A stretch of 64,000 bases of DNA, from assembly GCA_017428105.1 (NCBI GenBank), contig JAFRRM010000025.1, positions 25,694 through 89,693 of the forward strand, given 5' to 3'. The notes under the pieces are model-generated. The model ran no database searches and was not told where the DNA came from. It worked only from the letters and a program-made list of their open reading frames with translations. The position numbers and the translations under genes are program-made. The stretch is from Lachnospiraceae bacterium. GTDB taxonomy: Bacteria; Bacillota; Clostridia; Lachnospirales; Lachnospiraceae. Below are positions 7,363 through 15,920 of the stretch, piece after piece. The number at the start of each line of letters is the position of its first letter. Position 1 is the stretch's first letter.

Positions 7363-7393
7363 GATCCGCAATTGCAACGCTGCGTTGCGGATC
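7363..7393. repeat. nested inverted repeat upstream of the XRE regulator
   Basis: GATCCGCAA (7363-7371) pairs with TTGCGGATC (7385-7393), and inside them GCAACGC-T-GCGTTGC (7374-7388) is a perfect 15-bp palindrome. No T-run follows. It could be an operator for the XRE protein encoded at 7479 or a weak hairpin ending the preceding operon. The rest of the 7301-7478 gap shows no clear promoter. Confidence 0.5.
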
Positions 7394-7478
7394 TTCCAGC
7401 GATAATTGGTGGAATGCAATGGCAAAAAAGGGTACGCTGACGTCATCTCAAGGACAAAAAGAACAGGAGGTCCTGAAA

Positions 7479-8021
7479 ATGACGATCGGTGAAAGATTAA
7501 CGGAATTACGCAAGAGCAGGGGGCTGTCCCAGGAAGAGCTGGCGGCTCAGCTGACGCTGACCCGGCAGACGATCTCCAAATGGGAGCTGGGCCAGTCCTC
7601 CCCGGACATTGAATATGTGATCGCGCTGTGCGACCTGTTCGGCGTCTCCGCGGATTATCTGCTGAAAGGAGAGGCGTCGGAAAAGCAAGCGGCGCCGGAG
7701 CAGGAAGTGCATTCGCAGCCCGCCGGGCTGCCGCCCCGCGCGGAACGGGAAAAGAATTGGATGATCTTCGGCCTCGGCATGGCGGTCAGTTCCCTGGCGT
7801 TTCTGGTGATCGTTTATTTCCTGATCATGTCCATCGTCCATCCGTGGATCACGGACATGAACGGCAGGTCCTACACGGGGCTGGCCGGCTGGCTGCTGGG
7901 AAACAACGCCGTCCCCTGGTTCATTGCAGCGGTCGTGCTCCTGCTGGCCGGGCTGGGCACAGCGGTCTTCGGGATCGTCCGGAAGCCCCGGCTGGCGGCA
8001 GAGAAAGAAGCGGCGAAATAA
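7479..8021 (+). CDS. XRE-family regulator with two C-terminal membrane segments
   Basis: 180 residues; ATG preceded by AGGAGG. Residues 1-65 are a helix-turn-helix of the Cro/C1 type (MTIGERLTELRKSRGLSQEE, LTLTRQTISKWELGQSSPD, then LFGVSADYLL). A polar linker of ~35 residues follows, then two hydrophobic segments (about 100-120 and 145-168) separated by a Gly/Trp-rich loop. The DNA-binding domain would be cytoplasmic and tethered to the membrane. Such proteins are common in Clostridia and sometimes sense membrane stress. A second protein of the same plan lies at 29760-30368. Target genes unknown. Confidence 0.85.
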   Translation: MTIGERLTELRKSRGLSQEELAAQLTLTRQTISKWELGQSSPDIEYVIALCDLFGVSADYLLKGEASEKQAAPEQEVHSQPAGLPPRAEREKNWMIFGLGMAVSSLAFLVIVYFLIMSIVHPWITDMNGRSYTGLAGWLLGNNAVPWFIAAVVLLLAGLGTAVFGIVRKPRLAAEKEAAK

Positions 8022-8034
8022 GTCCAAAGCCGTA

Positions 8035-8082
8035 AAATGTCGGAAAGGCACAGCGGAAGCGCCGTCTTTCCGACATTTTTTA
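8035..8082. terminator. terminator after the XRE gene
   Basis: AAATGTCGGAAAG (8035-8047) pairs with CTTTCCGACATTT (8066-8078), followed by TTTTATT. A long stem with internal GCG-GAA-GCG hairpin. Confidence 0.85.
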
Positions 8083-8128
8083 TTATATGTGTTTGTATTT
8101 TTTCGGGCAGACGATCCATATGCAGATT

Positions 8129-8150
8129 GTTCCGCCGGTACGGGCGGAAC
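8129..8150. promoter_or_regulatory. inverted repeat just upstream of the met promoter
   Basis: GTTCCGCC (8129-8136) and GGCGGAAC (8143-8150), 6-nt spacer, ending two bases before the -35 hexamer. A possible regulator binding site. Confidence 0.5.
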
Positions 8151-8152
8151 GG

Positions 8153-8182
8153 TTGACAGAGTTTTCCTCCGTGTGCTATGAT
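8153..8182 (+). promoter_or_regulatory. promoter of the methionine transporter operon
   Basis: TTGACA (8153-8158), 18-nt spacer, TATGAT (8177-8182) preceded by TGC (extended -10). Transcription would start near 8189, about 32 nt before the leader ORF. Confidence 0.8.
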
Positions 8183-8220
8183 GCCTGCATCCCGAATATG
8201 ACTCAAAAGAGGAGAAGCCG

Positions 8221-8313
8221 ATGAAGGCAGCCGGAAGGAACTTCATGATGATGATGTTCATGCACATGTCGATGGACATGTGCGATTCGTGCTGCATCCG
8301 GCTTTCCGACTGA
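8221..8313 (+). CDS. methionine-rich leader peptide of the metQNI operon
   Basis: 30 codons, ATG with AGAGGAG six bases upstream. Nine codons are Met (positions 1, 9-12, 14, 16, 18, 20); residues 9-20 read MMMMFMHMSMDM, then C, D, S, C, C. It lies between a strong promoter and an intrinsic terminator that is directly followed by a methionine transporter operon. This is the arrangement of a transcription-attenuation leader: slow translation of Met codons would report low Met-tRNA. A hairpin GCACATGTC/GACATGTGC (8262-8283) covers Met codons 14-20. Alternative: a small metal-binding peptide (Met, His, Cys), though position favours attenuation. Confidence 0.8.
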   Translation: MKAAGRNFMMMMFMHMSMDMCDSCCIRLSD

Positions 8314-8347
8314 GCCTTCCGACCGTCCGCGTCCCGGCACGCGGCCC

Positions 8348-8386
8348 AAGAGAGGGACTTCATCGGAAGTCCCTCTCTTTTTGTTT
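8348..8386 (+). terminator. attenuator terminator upstream of metQ
   Basis: AAGAGAGGGACTT (8348-8360), CATCGG loop, AAGTCCCTCTCTT (8367-8379), then a T-run interrupted by one G to 8386. A 13-bp stem located 35 nt after the leader stop and 32 nt before metQ. A smaller hairpin CCGCGT/ACGCGG lies just upstream (8327-8344). CTTCCGA at 8316-8322 could pair with TCGGAAG at 8363-8369 and open the top of the terminator; this alternative was found by eye only. Confidence 0.85.
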
Positions 8387-8417
8387 ATCCGGGAAAATGA
8401 TGAGAAGGAGAACTGTC

Positions 8418-9263
8418 ATGAAAAAAACCATCGCCCTGATCCTCGCCCTCGTCTGCGCGCTCTCGCTCGCCGCTTGCGGCAAAAAATCCTCTTCGGTCCT
8501 GATCGCCGTGCCGAACGACCCCACCAATGAGGGCCGCGCTCTCCTGCTGCTGCAGGCGCACGGACTGATCAAACTGAAAGACGGCGCCGGCCTGACCGCG
8601 ACCGTACAGGATATCGCGGAGAACCCGCAGAACATCGAGTTCCGCGAAGTGGAAGCCGCACAGATCCCGAACATCCGCAAGGACGTGGATTACGCCGTGA
8701 TCAACACGAACTATGCGCTGGCCGCCGGCATCGATCCCGCCAAGGAGGCGCTGCTGGTGGAGAATTCCGAGTCGCCGTACGTGAACATCCTGGCGGTGAG
8801 GTCCGGCAATGAAAATTCGCCGCTCGTCAAGGCCCTGGCCGCCGCTCTCACCAGTCAGAAAGTGGTGGATTTCATCAACAGCACCTACACCGGACAGGTC
8901 GTGGCTGCGGTGAAGAGCCCCACGGACGGCTTCGACAGCAGCGTCGACTACGCCGCACTGGCCGGACAGAAGATCTCCGTCGCCTGCTCGCCCAATCCGC
9001 ACGCGGAGATCCTGGAACTGGTGAAGGGCATCCTGGCCGAGAAAAACATTACACTGGAGATCAGGGTCTTTGAGGATTACGTGATCCCCAACACCGCGGT
9101 GGAGGACGGCGAGATCGACGCCAACTACTTCCAGCACGTCCCGTATCTGGAGGAGTTCAACGGATCGCGCGGCACGCACCTGGTGAACGTAGCCGGCGTG
9201 CACATCGAGCCCCTGTGCCTCTACGGCGGCCGGCAGAACGATCTGAAGGCGCTGGGCAAGTGA
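8418..9263 (+). CDS. metQ: circularly permuted MetQ/NlpA methionine-binding lipoprotein
   Basis: 281 residues; ATG after AAGGAG. The signal peptide ends in the lipobox LAAC (Cys20), so it is a membrane-anchored substrate-binding protein. All NlpA/MetQ motifs are present but in swapped order. First comes what is normally the second half: VPNDPTNEGRALLLL (31-45), DVDYAVINTNYA (89-100), ESPYVNILAVR (118-128). After a ~20-residue linker (about 165-184) follows the normal first half: ISVACSPNPHAEILE (186-200), DANYFQHVPYL (234-244), GVHIEPLCLY (260-269). In ordinary MetQ the PHAEIL block directly follows the lipobox. Length is normal, so nothing is missing. It heads the metQ-metN-metI operon. Confidence 0.92.
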   Translation: MKKTIALILALVCALSLAACGKKSSSVLIAVPNDPTNEGRALLLLQAHGLIKLKDGAGLTATVQDIAENPQNIEFREVEAAQIPNIRKDVDYAVINTNYALAAGIDPAKEALLVENSESPYVNILAVRSGNENSPLVKALAAALTSQKVVDFINSTYTGQVVAAVKSPTDGFDSSVDYAALAGQKISVACSPNPHAEILELVKGILAEKNITLEIRVFEDYVIPNTAVEDGEIDANYFQHVPYLEEFNGSRGTHLVNVAGVHIEPLCLYGGRQNDLKALGK

Positions 9264-9264
9264 T

Positions 9265-10267
<1,003 letters not shown>

Positions 10268-10278
<11 letters not shown>

Positions 10279-10972
10279 TCTGTTCGATCCCGCCAAGGCG
10301 GCGGAAGCCTGGCGCGTGATCGTCAGCGCCTTCCCGCTGGCCCTCTGGGAAACGTTTTACGTGACGCTGCTCTCCACCCTGTTTGCCGTCCTGATCGGCC
10401 TGCCGCTGGGCGTGCTGCTGGTGGCGGGCGAAAAAGGCGGCGTGCTGCCGCTGCCCGGCTGGCTGATGAAGCTGCTGAACATGGCGGTGAACGTGCTCCG
10501 TTCCGTGCCGTTCCTGATCCTGATGATCATGGTGATCCCGCTGACGCGGGCGATCGTGGGGACGTCGGTCGGGACGGTCGCCTCCATCGTGCCGCTCGTC
10601 ATCGCCGCGTTCCCGTTCGTGGCGCGGCTGGCGGAAAGCAGCCTGCGCGAGGTGGACCCGAACCTGATCGAGATGGCGCAGTCCTTCGGGGCGTCGCCCT
10701 GGCAGATCATCCGGAAGGTGATGATCCCGGAGAGCGTGCCGTCGCTGATCTCGAACGCGACCATCGCGGTGACGACGATCCTGGGCTACTCGGCCATGAG
10801 CGGGATCATCGGAGGCGGCGGGCTGGGCAAGATCGCCATCGATTACGGCTACTACCGCTACCGCTACCTGATCATGCTGGCTGCGGCCCTGCTGCTGGTG
10901 CTGCTGGTGCAGCTGTTCCAGACGTTCGGAAGCCGGCTGGCGTCCCGGACGGACAAGCGGCTGAAGCGGTGA
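10268..10972 (+). CDS. metI: methionine ABC transporter permease MetI
   Basis: 234 residues with five hydrophobic segments. The start ATG lies inside the end of metN. It carries LWETFYVTLLSTLFAVLIGLP near the N-terminus, VLRSVPFLILMIMVIPLTR, and the EAA coupling loop around EMAQSFGASPWQIIRKVMIP, which contacts MetN. Closing helices follow SAMSGIIGGGGLGKIAIDYGY. Slightly longer than the ~217-residue E. coli protein. Last gene of the operon; no clear terminator follows before the next gene at 11031. Confidence 0.93.
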
Positions 10973-11030
10973 GCGGATGACCGCGCAGGGCCCGCCCCGT
11001 TCCGTTCAAGACCGCCTGTGAGGAAAGATC

Positions 11031-11669
11031 ATGTCTGATTACCGTGAACTGATGCCTTTTCTGGACTGCGGGAGGCTGGTCCGGCTGCCTTCGAAAAAAA
11101 GAAAGCGCCTGGCCGCACTCGCCTGGCTCGCCGAGCATATCCCGCCGGAAAAGTATTACACCGAAAGTGAATTTGACGCGCTGCTGGACCGGCTGCACAC
11201 TTTCCGGGATCCTGCTGCGCTGCGCAGGGAACTGTGCGAGGTCTCCCTGGTCCGCCGCACACCGGACGGATCCGTGTACCGGCTGGATCCGGAAGGCCCG
11301 TCCCTGGAGGAACTGATTGGGAAATACTGCGGCGAAACGCCGGAACCGGCGGTGGAGTCCGAAACGCTTCCCGGCCCGTTCGCGTTTCCGGACGTCAGTG
11401 AGGAGGATCTGACCCATGCCGCCGAATTCAGGGAACGCATCCATGCGGAGGCCCTGGCGATCGTGCGGCGCGTCCGGCCGGAGGCGGCGGAAGTCGTCGA
11501 CCCGTATCCTGTCGAGGCATATTTCCAGCGGCACTGGGATTATCCCGGCGCGTGGTATACCGTCGTCGCGATCCCCGAAAGCTCGGGCAGCCGGGAAGCG
11601 CTGCTCGACAGGATCGTAAGAGAAACGCTGGCGCAGAGCAGGAAAAACGCCGGTACACAGCAGGTTTGA
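11031..11669 (+). CDS. DUF2087 domain protein
   Basis: 212 residues, ATG after GAGGAAAG. Residues ~15-85 match the DUF2087 pattern: LPSKKRKRLAALAWLAEHIP, YTESEFDALLDRLHTFRDPA and LRRELCEVSLVRRTPDGSVY. In better known proteins this domain is found at the end of small regulators and is thought to be a winged-helix-like module. The rest (about 95-212) is an acidic linker and a C-terminal region I do not recognise. It sits 58 bp after metI in the same direction and might be transcribed with it, but no link to methionine is evident. Confidence 0.65.
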   Translation: MSDYRELMPFLDCGRLVRLPSKKRKRLAALAWLAEHIPPEKYYTESEFDALLDRLHTFRDPAALRRELCEVSLVRRTPDGSVYRLDPEGPSLEELIGKYCGETPEPAVESETLPGPFAFPDVSEEDLTHAAEFRERIHAEALAIVRRVRPEAAEVVDPYPVEAYFQRHWDYPGAWYTVVAIPESSGSREALLDRIVRETLAQSRKNAGTQQV

Positions 11670-11685
11670 GGAAGAAAGGCCGATA

Positions 11686-11721
11686 TAAAAAACCGGAAGC
11701 CGACCCGGGCTTCCGGTTTTT
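11686..11721. terminator. bidirectional terminator between the DUF2087 gene and hom
   Basis: ACCGGAAGCC (11692-11701), GACCCG loop, GGCTTCCGGT (11708-11717), flanked by six A on the left and five T on the right. Confidence 0.88.
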
Positions 11722-11762
11722 GTATGCTCCGCCGGACAGCACGGTCCGTCCGTTCCTTCCGG

Positions 11763-12881
11763 TCAAAGGTCCGTTTCTCCGATCAGTGCGGCAAAGACCG
11801 CTTCTCCGGCGGCCAGACGGGCCGTCAGCGCCTGCGTGAATTCAGCTGTATCGCGCGGATCCGTGACACGGGAACCTGCAGCGTCCCGCACATACCAGCG
11901 CGTCAGCCAGCCGCGGTCGTCCGGAACGGCCGGGGTGAATTCCTTTTGATAGAATACCGGTTTTTCCGGCGCTTTCTCCGCGATGTCGCGCAGATCCCGC
12001 ACGACGCTGAGTGCGGTCGTCAGCGGGCCGGAGGCCACACCGCCGAAGCTGTACAGGCCGCCGCGGACGCCCCGGCACCAGATGCGGCATCCGCTGTTCC
12101 AGACGGCGGCTTCCGGGTCCGTCATCGGCACGAAAGCCGGTGCGGTCAGGAGGCGGATCCGGCCGTCCTTCGTGCGAAAAGCGCGGTTGCTCAGGCGCAC
12201 CGTGCAGCCCATCTCCGCCGCGGCCTTCAGGTCTTCCGGCTGCAGATGACGGATCCCGAACACAGGGATCCGCTCTTCCGGCAAGACGCAGTCAAATGCG
12301 GTATTGGCGGAGATCAGCAGTTTCCGGCGGGCGTCCAGACCGTCGATGTCCGCGGAAGGATCCCGTTCAGCGTAGCCTTCTTCCTGCGCGGCCGCCAGCG
12401 CGTCCGCGAAGCTCAGACCGTTCCGGATCATACGGCTGATGATCAGGTTGCATGTGGCGTTCATGATCCCGCCCAGTGCGTCGACCGGATCGGCGCTTTT
12501 CAGGCTCTCCAGGTTCGGCAGCCAGGGCACCCCGCCGCCCACCGCGGCGGTGAAGCGGAACGCGGCGCCGTGTTCCGCCGCCAGTTCCGCCAGTTCCCGG
12601 TAATGCGCGGCGACCACGGCTTTATTGGCCGTCACCACGTTTTTCCCGGCCCGGAGCGCTTCGCACAGCCAGGTATGGGCCGGCTCCACGCCGCCCAGCG
12701 TCTCCACCACGGTATCGATCTCCGGATCCTGCAGAATCGCCTCGCGGGAGGAATCCAGCGCGGCGAACCCCGCCGGGGCATGGCGGGTAAATATCCGTTT
12801 TACGGACATGTCGGAGCGTCCGCGCAGCAGGATCTCCACGCTGCCGCCGATCGTGCCCAGGCCCCATATCGCGATCTTCAT
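11763..12881 (-). CDS. hom: homoserine dehydrogenase
   Basis: 372 residues from the ATG with AAGGAG upstream (an in-frame extension to 12995 overlaps the neighbouring gene and is rejected). It converts aspartate semialdehyde to homoserine, the branch to Met and Thr. The NAD(P) domain begins MKIAIWGLGTIGG; the family block ETLGG and TANKAVVA follow; the catalytic domain has MNATCNLI in place of the usual G-T-x-N-Y-I-L and GYAERDPSADIDGLDARRKL, which is the homoserine dehydrogenase signature with the catalytic Lys and acidic residues. The C-terminal ACT domain found in many homologues is absent, so Thr feedback is not expected. It lies close to the methionine transporter, convergent to it. Confidence 0.85.
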   Translation of the reverse strand: MKIAIWGLGTIGGSVEILLRGRSDMSVKRIFTRHAPAGFAALDSSREAILQDPEIDTVVETLGGVEPAHTWLCEALRAGKNVVTANKAVVAAHYRELAELAAEHGAAFRFTAAVGGGVPWLPNLESLKSADPVDALGGIMNATCNLIISRMIRNGLSFADALAAAQEEGYAERDPSADIDGLDARRKLLISANTAFDCVLPEERIPVFGIRHLQPEDLKAAAEMGCTVRLSNRAFRTKDGRIRLLTAPAFVPMTDPEAAVWNSGCRIWCRGVRGGLYSFGGVASGPLTTALSVVRDLRDIAEKAPEKPVFYQKEFTPAVPDDRGWLTRWYVRDAAGSRVTDPRDTAEFTQALTARLAAGEAVFAALIGETDL

Positions 12882-12946
12882 CAATTCTCTGTCTCCTTTG
12901 AGATCATTCTTCTGCCGGTTTCCGCTGACACGCGTTTTCCGTCTTT

Positions 12947-13423
12947 CTATTCCCGGATGCACTTCCACGCTTCCGTCAGCCGTTCCACGCTCCACGCGGC
13001 ATTGGCCGGGCTCGTGGACGGCAGACAGACCGCCGGCCGCCCGGTCGCGGGCTCCGCATACTTCTGATAATACTTATACGCCGTTTTTCCGTTCACGTAA
13101 ACCGTCCGGATGTCCGCCGCCCGCAGGATCCGGTCCAGGTCATTGGCTGTCACGTTCCGGATGCTGGCGTCTGAAGATCCGGTGATGTCGCAGGACGCGA
13201 TCACGTCCCAGACCGCGATATGATTCCGCAGCAGGAACGCCCGCTTCTCTTCCACCGTCTGCGGGACGGGCTCCCCGAATACAGCGGCCGTCACCTTCCA
13301 GAAACGGTTCTGCGGATGTCCGTAAAAGAAGCAGGCCTCCCGCGATCTGACAGACGGAAAACTCCCGAGGATCAGGATGCGCGACGCCCCGTCATATACC
13401 GGCGGGATCGGATGAACGATCAT
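12947..13423 (-). CDS. DNA-deoxyinosine (hypoxanthine-DNA) glycosylase, UDG superfamily
   Basis: 158 residues, ATG after GGAG. Motif 1 of the uracil-DNA-glycosylase superfamily is seen as LGSFPSVRSREACFFYGHPQ with NRFWKV after it, and motif 2 as LPSTSPAN near the C-terminus, with AVWDVIASCDITGSSDASI between. This matches family 6 (HDG) enzymes, which remove hypoxanthine from deaminated adenine. It is 65 bp upstream of hom on the same strand, and the two could be co-transcribed. Confidence 0.85.
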   Translation of the reverse strand: MIVHPIPPVYDGASRILILGSFPSVRSREACFFYGHPQNRFWKVTAAVFGEPVPQTVEEKRAFLLRNHIAVWDVIASCDITGSSDASIRNVTANDLDRILRAADIRTVYVNGKTAYKYYQKYAEPATGRPAVCLPSTSPANAAWSVERLTEAWKCIRE

Positions 13424-13541
13424 TTTTTCTCCTCCGTTTTCGGGCTGCCGCCGATGTTTCGGCCGCAGTCCCGGCTGCAGCAGGTCCAGTCAAGGCATTT
13501 TATCGGAAAGGTTTTCCGGCTGATGAAGAAATGGCGGTCCC

Positions 13542-13626
13542 GGAACCGTCCCGCTGTCAGAAAACCTGACAAAGGAACCGTCCCCCTGTCAGAAAACCTG
13601 ACGAAAGAACCGTCCCCCTGTCAGAA
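13542..13626. repeat. three-unit REP-like intergenic repeat
   Basis: Three near-identical copies of a 32-bp unit begin at 13543, 13575 and 13607: GAACCGTCCCcCTGTCAG followed by AAAACCTGACAAAG or a slight variant (the last copy is cut after CTGTCAGAAA). Each full unit contains a small hairpin (TGTCAG/CTGACA). The last copy contains the stop codon of the CoA-transferase gene. On the minus strand the unit reads GGGGACGGTTC, a motif I recall as dispersed in gut Firmicutes genomes. No transposase is adjacent. Confidence 0.75.
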
Positions 13627-14937
13627 ATTGCGGGCGGCGTAGTCCGCCAGGTCCGGGCGGAAGGCGGGGTGGGCGATGGCGGTCAGGGCTTCGGCGCGCT
13701 CGCGGAGGGTCTTGCCGGCCAGGGAGGCGATGCCGTATTCGGTCGCGACGTACTGGATCATGGTGCGCGGCGCGGAAACGGCGGAGCCGCCGGGGATGAA
13801 GGGGACGATATTGGAGGTCAGGGTGCCGTCCTTTCTGGTATGGGTAGCGTTCGGGCAGACGAAGCCTTTGCCGCCTTCGGAGCGGTAGGCGCCTTCCAGG
13901 AAATCCATCTGGCCGCCGATGCCGGAAAGCTGGCGGGTGCCGGCGGATTCGCCGTTCTCCTGGCCCATCAGGTCCACCTGCACGCCGCCGTTGATGGAGA
14001 TCACGTTCTTCAGGCGCGCGATCCGCGCGGGGTCGTGGATATAATCGAGGTCGCCGGGCCGGAACAGGTCCGGGCACTCCGCGAGCCAGTCGTACAGGTC
14101 CTGTGAGCCCATCGCGAGGTTCCAGGCGGAGCGGCCGCGGTCGATCTCCTTGCGGGCGTTGGTCAGCTTGCCCGCGCGGTACAGGGCCAGGAATGCGTCG
14201 CTGATGGTCCCCGTGTGGCAGCCCAGGTCCTTCCGGTCCGAATCCGCGATCATGTTCGCCACCGCGAACGGCACGCCGCCCACGCCCAGGGACAGCACGG
14301 CGCCGTCCGGGATCTCGTTCACCACGAGCTCCGCGATCTTCCGGTCCGTTTCCGAGGCTTCGCGGTAGCTGCGCACGGGCAGCGGTTCGTGCTCCCCTTC
14401 CACGATATAATCTGCCTCGGAAAGGTGGACGCGGTGCGAGCCCTCCGGTCCCTGCAGCATCGGATACCGTTCATTGATCTCAAAAATGACCGTGCGGGCG
14501 CTCTCGAAGATCATCCGCCAGGCGTAATTGGAGATGCCCAGCCCGCAATAGCCCGCCGCGTCCGGCCGCGAGACCGGGACGAAGGCGACGTCCGTGCGGA
14601 TATAATGCCGGCGGTACAGGGTCGGCAGCGCGCGCAGCATCACCGGGAGAAACTGCACCAGGCCGCGCGCCTGCAGTTTCCGCTCATAGTCGCCGATGTG
14701 CCAGCTGTACCAGGAGAAGGCCTTCTGCTCCGGGTCGCATTCCACGGCCTCGATCCGCGGACGGATCACCAGGCCGCCGCGCAGCTTCACGTCACGCAGT
14801 TCGTCCCGCCGTGCGGCCAGCGCCCGGTCCAGCAGTTCGGGAAAGCCCGCGCCGAAGCCGTAATCCACCCAGTCGCCGGGGCGGACGGCCCGGACGGCCT
14901 GTTCCGGAGTCGTCATCCTGCTCAGGTATTCTGCCAT
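13621..14937 (-). CDS. acetyl-CoA hydrolase/transferase family CoA-transferase
   Basis: 438 residues, ATG after AAGGAGAG. It has the butyryl-CoA:acetate / 4-hydroxybutyrate CoA-transferase layout: GDWVDYGFGAGFPELLDRAL near the start, DVAFVPVSRPDAAGYCGLG, IADGAxLxxGVGG-type block as IPDGAVLSLGVGGVPFAV, LGCHTGTISDAFLALY, then INGGVQVDLMGQENGESAG and LSGIGGQMDFLEGAY. These enzymes move CoA between short acyl groups, for example in butyrate formation. The catalytic residue is a Glu in the C-terminal half; I did not pin it down. It is preceded by a LysR gene on the same strand with 27 bp between, suggesting control by that regulator. Confidence 0.82.
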   Translation of the reverse strand: MAEYLSRMTTPEQAVRAVRPGDWVDYGFGAGFPELLDRALAARRDELRDVKLRGGLVIRPRIEAVECDPEQKAFSWYSWHIGDYERKLQARGLVQFLPVMLRALPTLYRRHYIRTDVAFVPVSRPDAAGYCGLGISNYAWRMIFESARTVIFEINERYPMLQGPEGSHRVHLSEADYIVEGEHEPLPVRSYREASETDRKIAELVVNEIPDGAVLSLGVGGVPFAVANMIADSDRKDLGCHTGTISDAFLALYRAGKLTNARKEIDRGRSAWNLAMGSQDLYDWLAECPDLFRPGDLDYIHDPARIARLKNVISINGGVQVDLMGQENGESAGTRQLSGIGGQMDFLEGAYRSEGGKGFVCPNATHTRKDGTLTSNIVPFIPGGSAVSAPRTMIQYVATEYGIASLAGKTLRERAEALTAIAHPAFRPDLADYAARNF

Positions 14938-14964
14938 TTTTCTCTCCTTCCGGCCTGCGCGGCC

Positions 14965-15855
14965 TCACGCGTTCTGTCCCTGGTATCGGGCTTTCACGTA
15001 ATCAATAAAACTCTCTTCCACGGTGGGAAGCTGGTGTTCCTTGCGCCATACGAACAGGTACTCCACGGTGGTGTCCGGGCCGGCTATCTCCCGGGAGATC
15101 AGGGAGTCGTTCATGATGTAGGCGGTCTGCGGGAAGATGCTGATGCCGATGCCCCGGCCGGCCAGCGCGGCCGCGTCCAGGTAATTGTCCATCTCGCAGA
15201 CGATGTCCGGGGCGGCGCCCGCGGCCCGGAACCAGCGGCGGATCTCCTCGATATGCGCCTTCCGGCTGGGGACGATCAGCGGCTCGCCGACCAGATCCGC
15301 CACGTCCAGGGCCGGCTTTCCGCTCTCCGCCAGCGGATGCGAGCGGTTCATCAGCGCCACCATCTTCTCCTGCCCCACCCGGAAACTGTTGAGCAGCTGC
15401 TGGTCGTAGGGGGACGTGATGACCGCCAGGCCGATCAGACCGCCGCGCATCTTCTCGATCAGGTCGTCGCTGTTGCCGTCCAGGATCCTGAAGCGCACGC
15501 CCGGGTGCTCGGTCAGAAAGCCCGCGAACCATTCGGCGGCGATGTCCGGCGCCATGCCTTCGACCAGGCCGATGGAGACGGTGCCGCTCATGCCGCGGTT
15601 TAAGGCCGTGATCTCGGCGGAGGCTTTTTCGGACAGGTTCAGGATGTCCTTGGCGCGCTGATAGAGGAGCTGCCCGGCATCGGTGAGCGTTAAGTGACGC
15701 TTGCCGCGGATAAAAAGGGGCGTGCCGAGCTCATCCTCCAGGTTTTTGATCTGGGCGCTTAAGGGCGGCTGGCTGAGGTGCAGGATCTGCGCGGCTTTCG
15801 TGATGTTCAGTTCTTCGGCAACGGTGACGAAATAGGTAAGGGTACGAAGCTCCAT
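14965..15855 (-). CDS. LysR-family transcriptional regulator
   Basis: 296 residues. N-terminal winged helix MELRTLTYFVTVAEELNITK, LSQPPLSAQIKNLEDELG and LFIRGKRHLTLTDAG; the C-terminal effector domain follows from about residue 90 (GTVSIGLVEGM). Start ATG with AAGGAAG upstream. Its stop lies 27 bp before the CoA-transferase gene, so the two form a small operon, and it is divergent from purC. Most LysR proteins act on neighbouring genes; the effector is unknown. Confidence 0.9.
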   Translation of the reverse strand: MELRTLTYFVTVAEELNITKAAQILHLSQPPLSAQIKNLEDELGTPLFIRGKRHLTLTDAGQLLYQRAKDILNLSEKASAEITALNRGMSGTVSIGLVEGMAPDIAAEWFAGFLTEHPGVRFRILDGNSDDLIEKMRGGLIGLAVITSPYDQQLLNSFRVGQEKMVALMNRSHPLAESGKPALDVADLVGEPLIVPSRKAHIEEIRRWFRAAGAAPDIVCEMDNYLDAAALAGRGIGISIFPQTAYIMNDSLISREIAGPDTTVEYLFVWRKEHQLPTVEESFIDYVKARYQGQNA

Positions 15856-15920
15856 CGGTTCTTCCTTTCATGTCCGGCTCGCTCGGCACGTGTCGCTTTC
15901 GGCGGAACGGTTGTCCGTAT

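Noticed and set aside
8183..8417. SAM riboswitch or T-box before metQ
   Set aside because: No T-box UGG-containing antiterminator block or SAM-I core was found; the Met-rich ORF with terminator explains the leader better.
13542..13626. CRISPR array
   Set aside because: Three contiguous 32-bp units without unique spacers and no cas genes.
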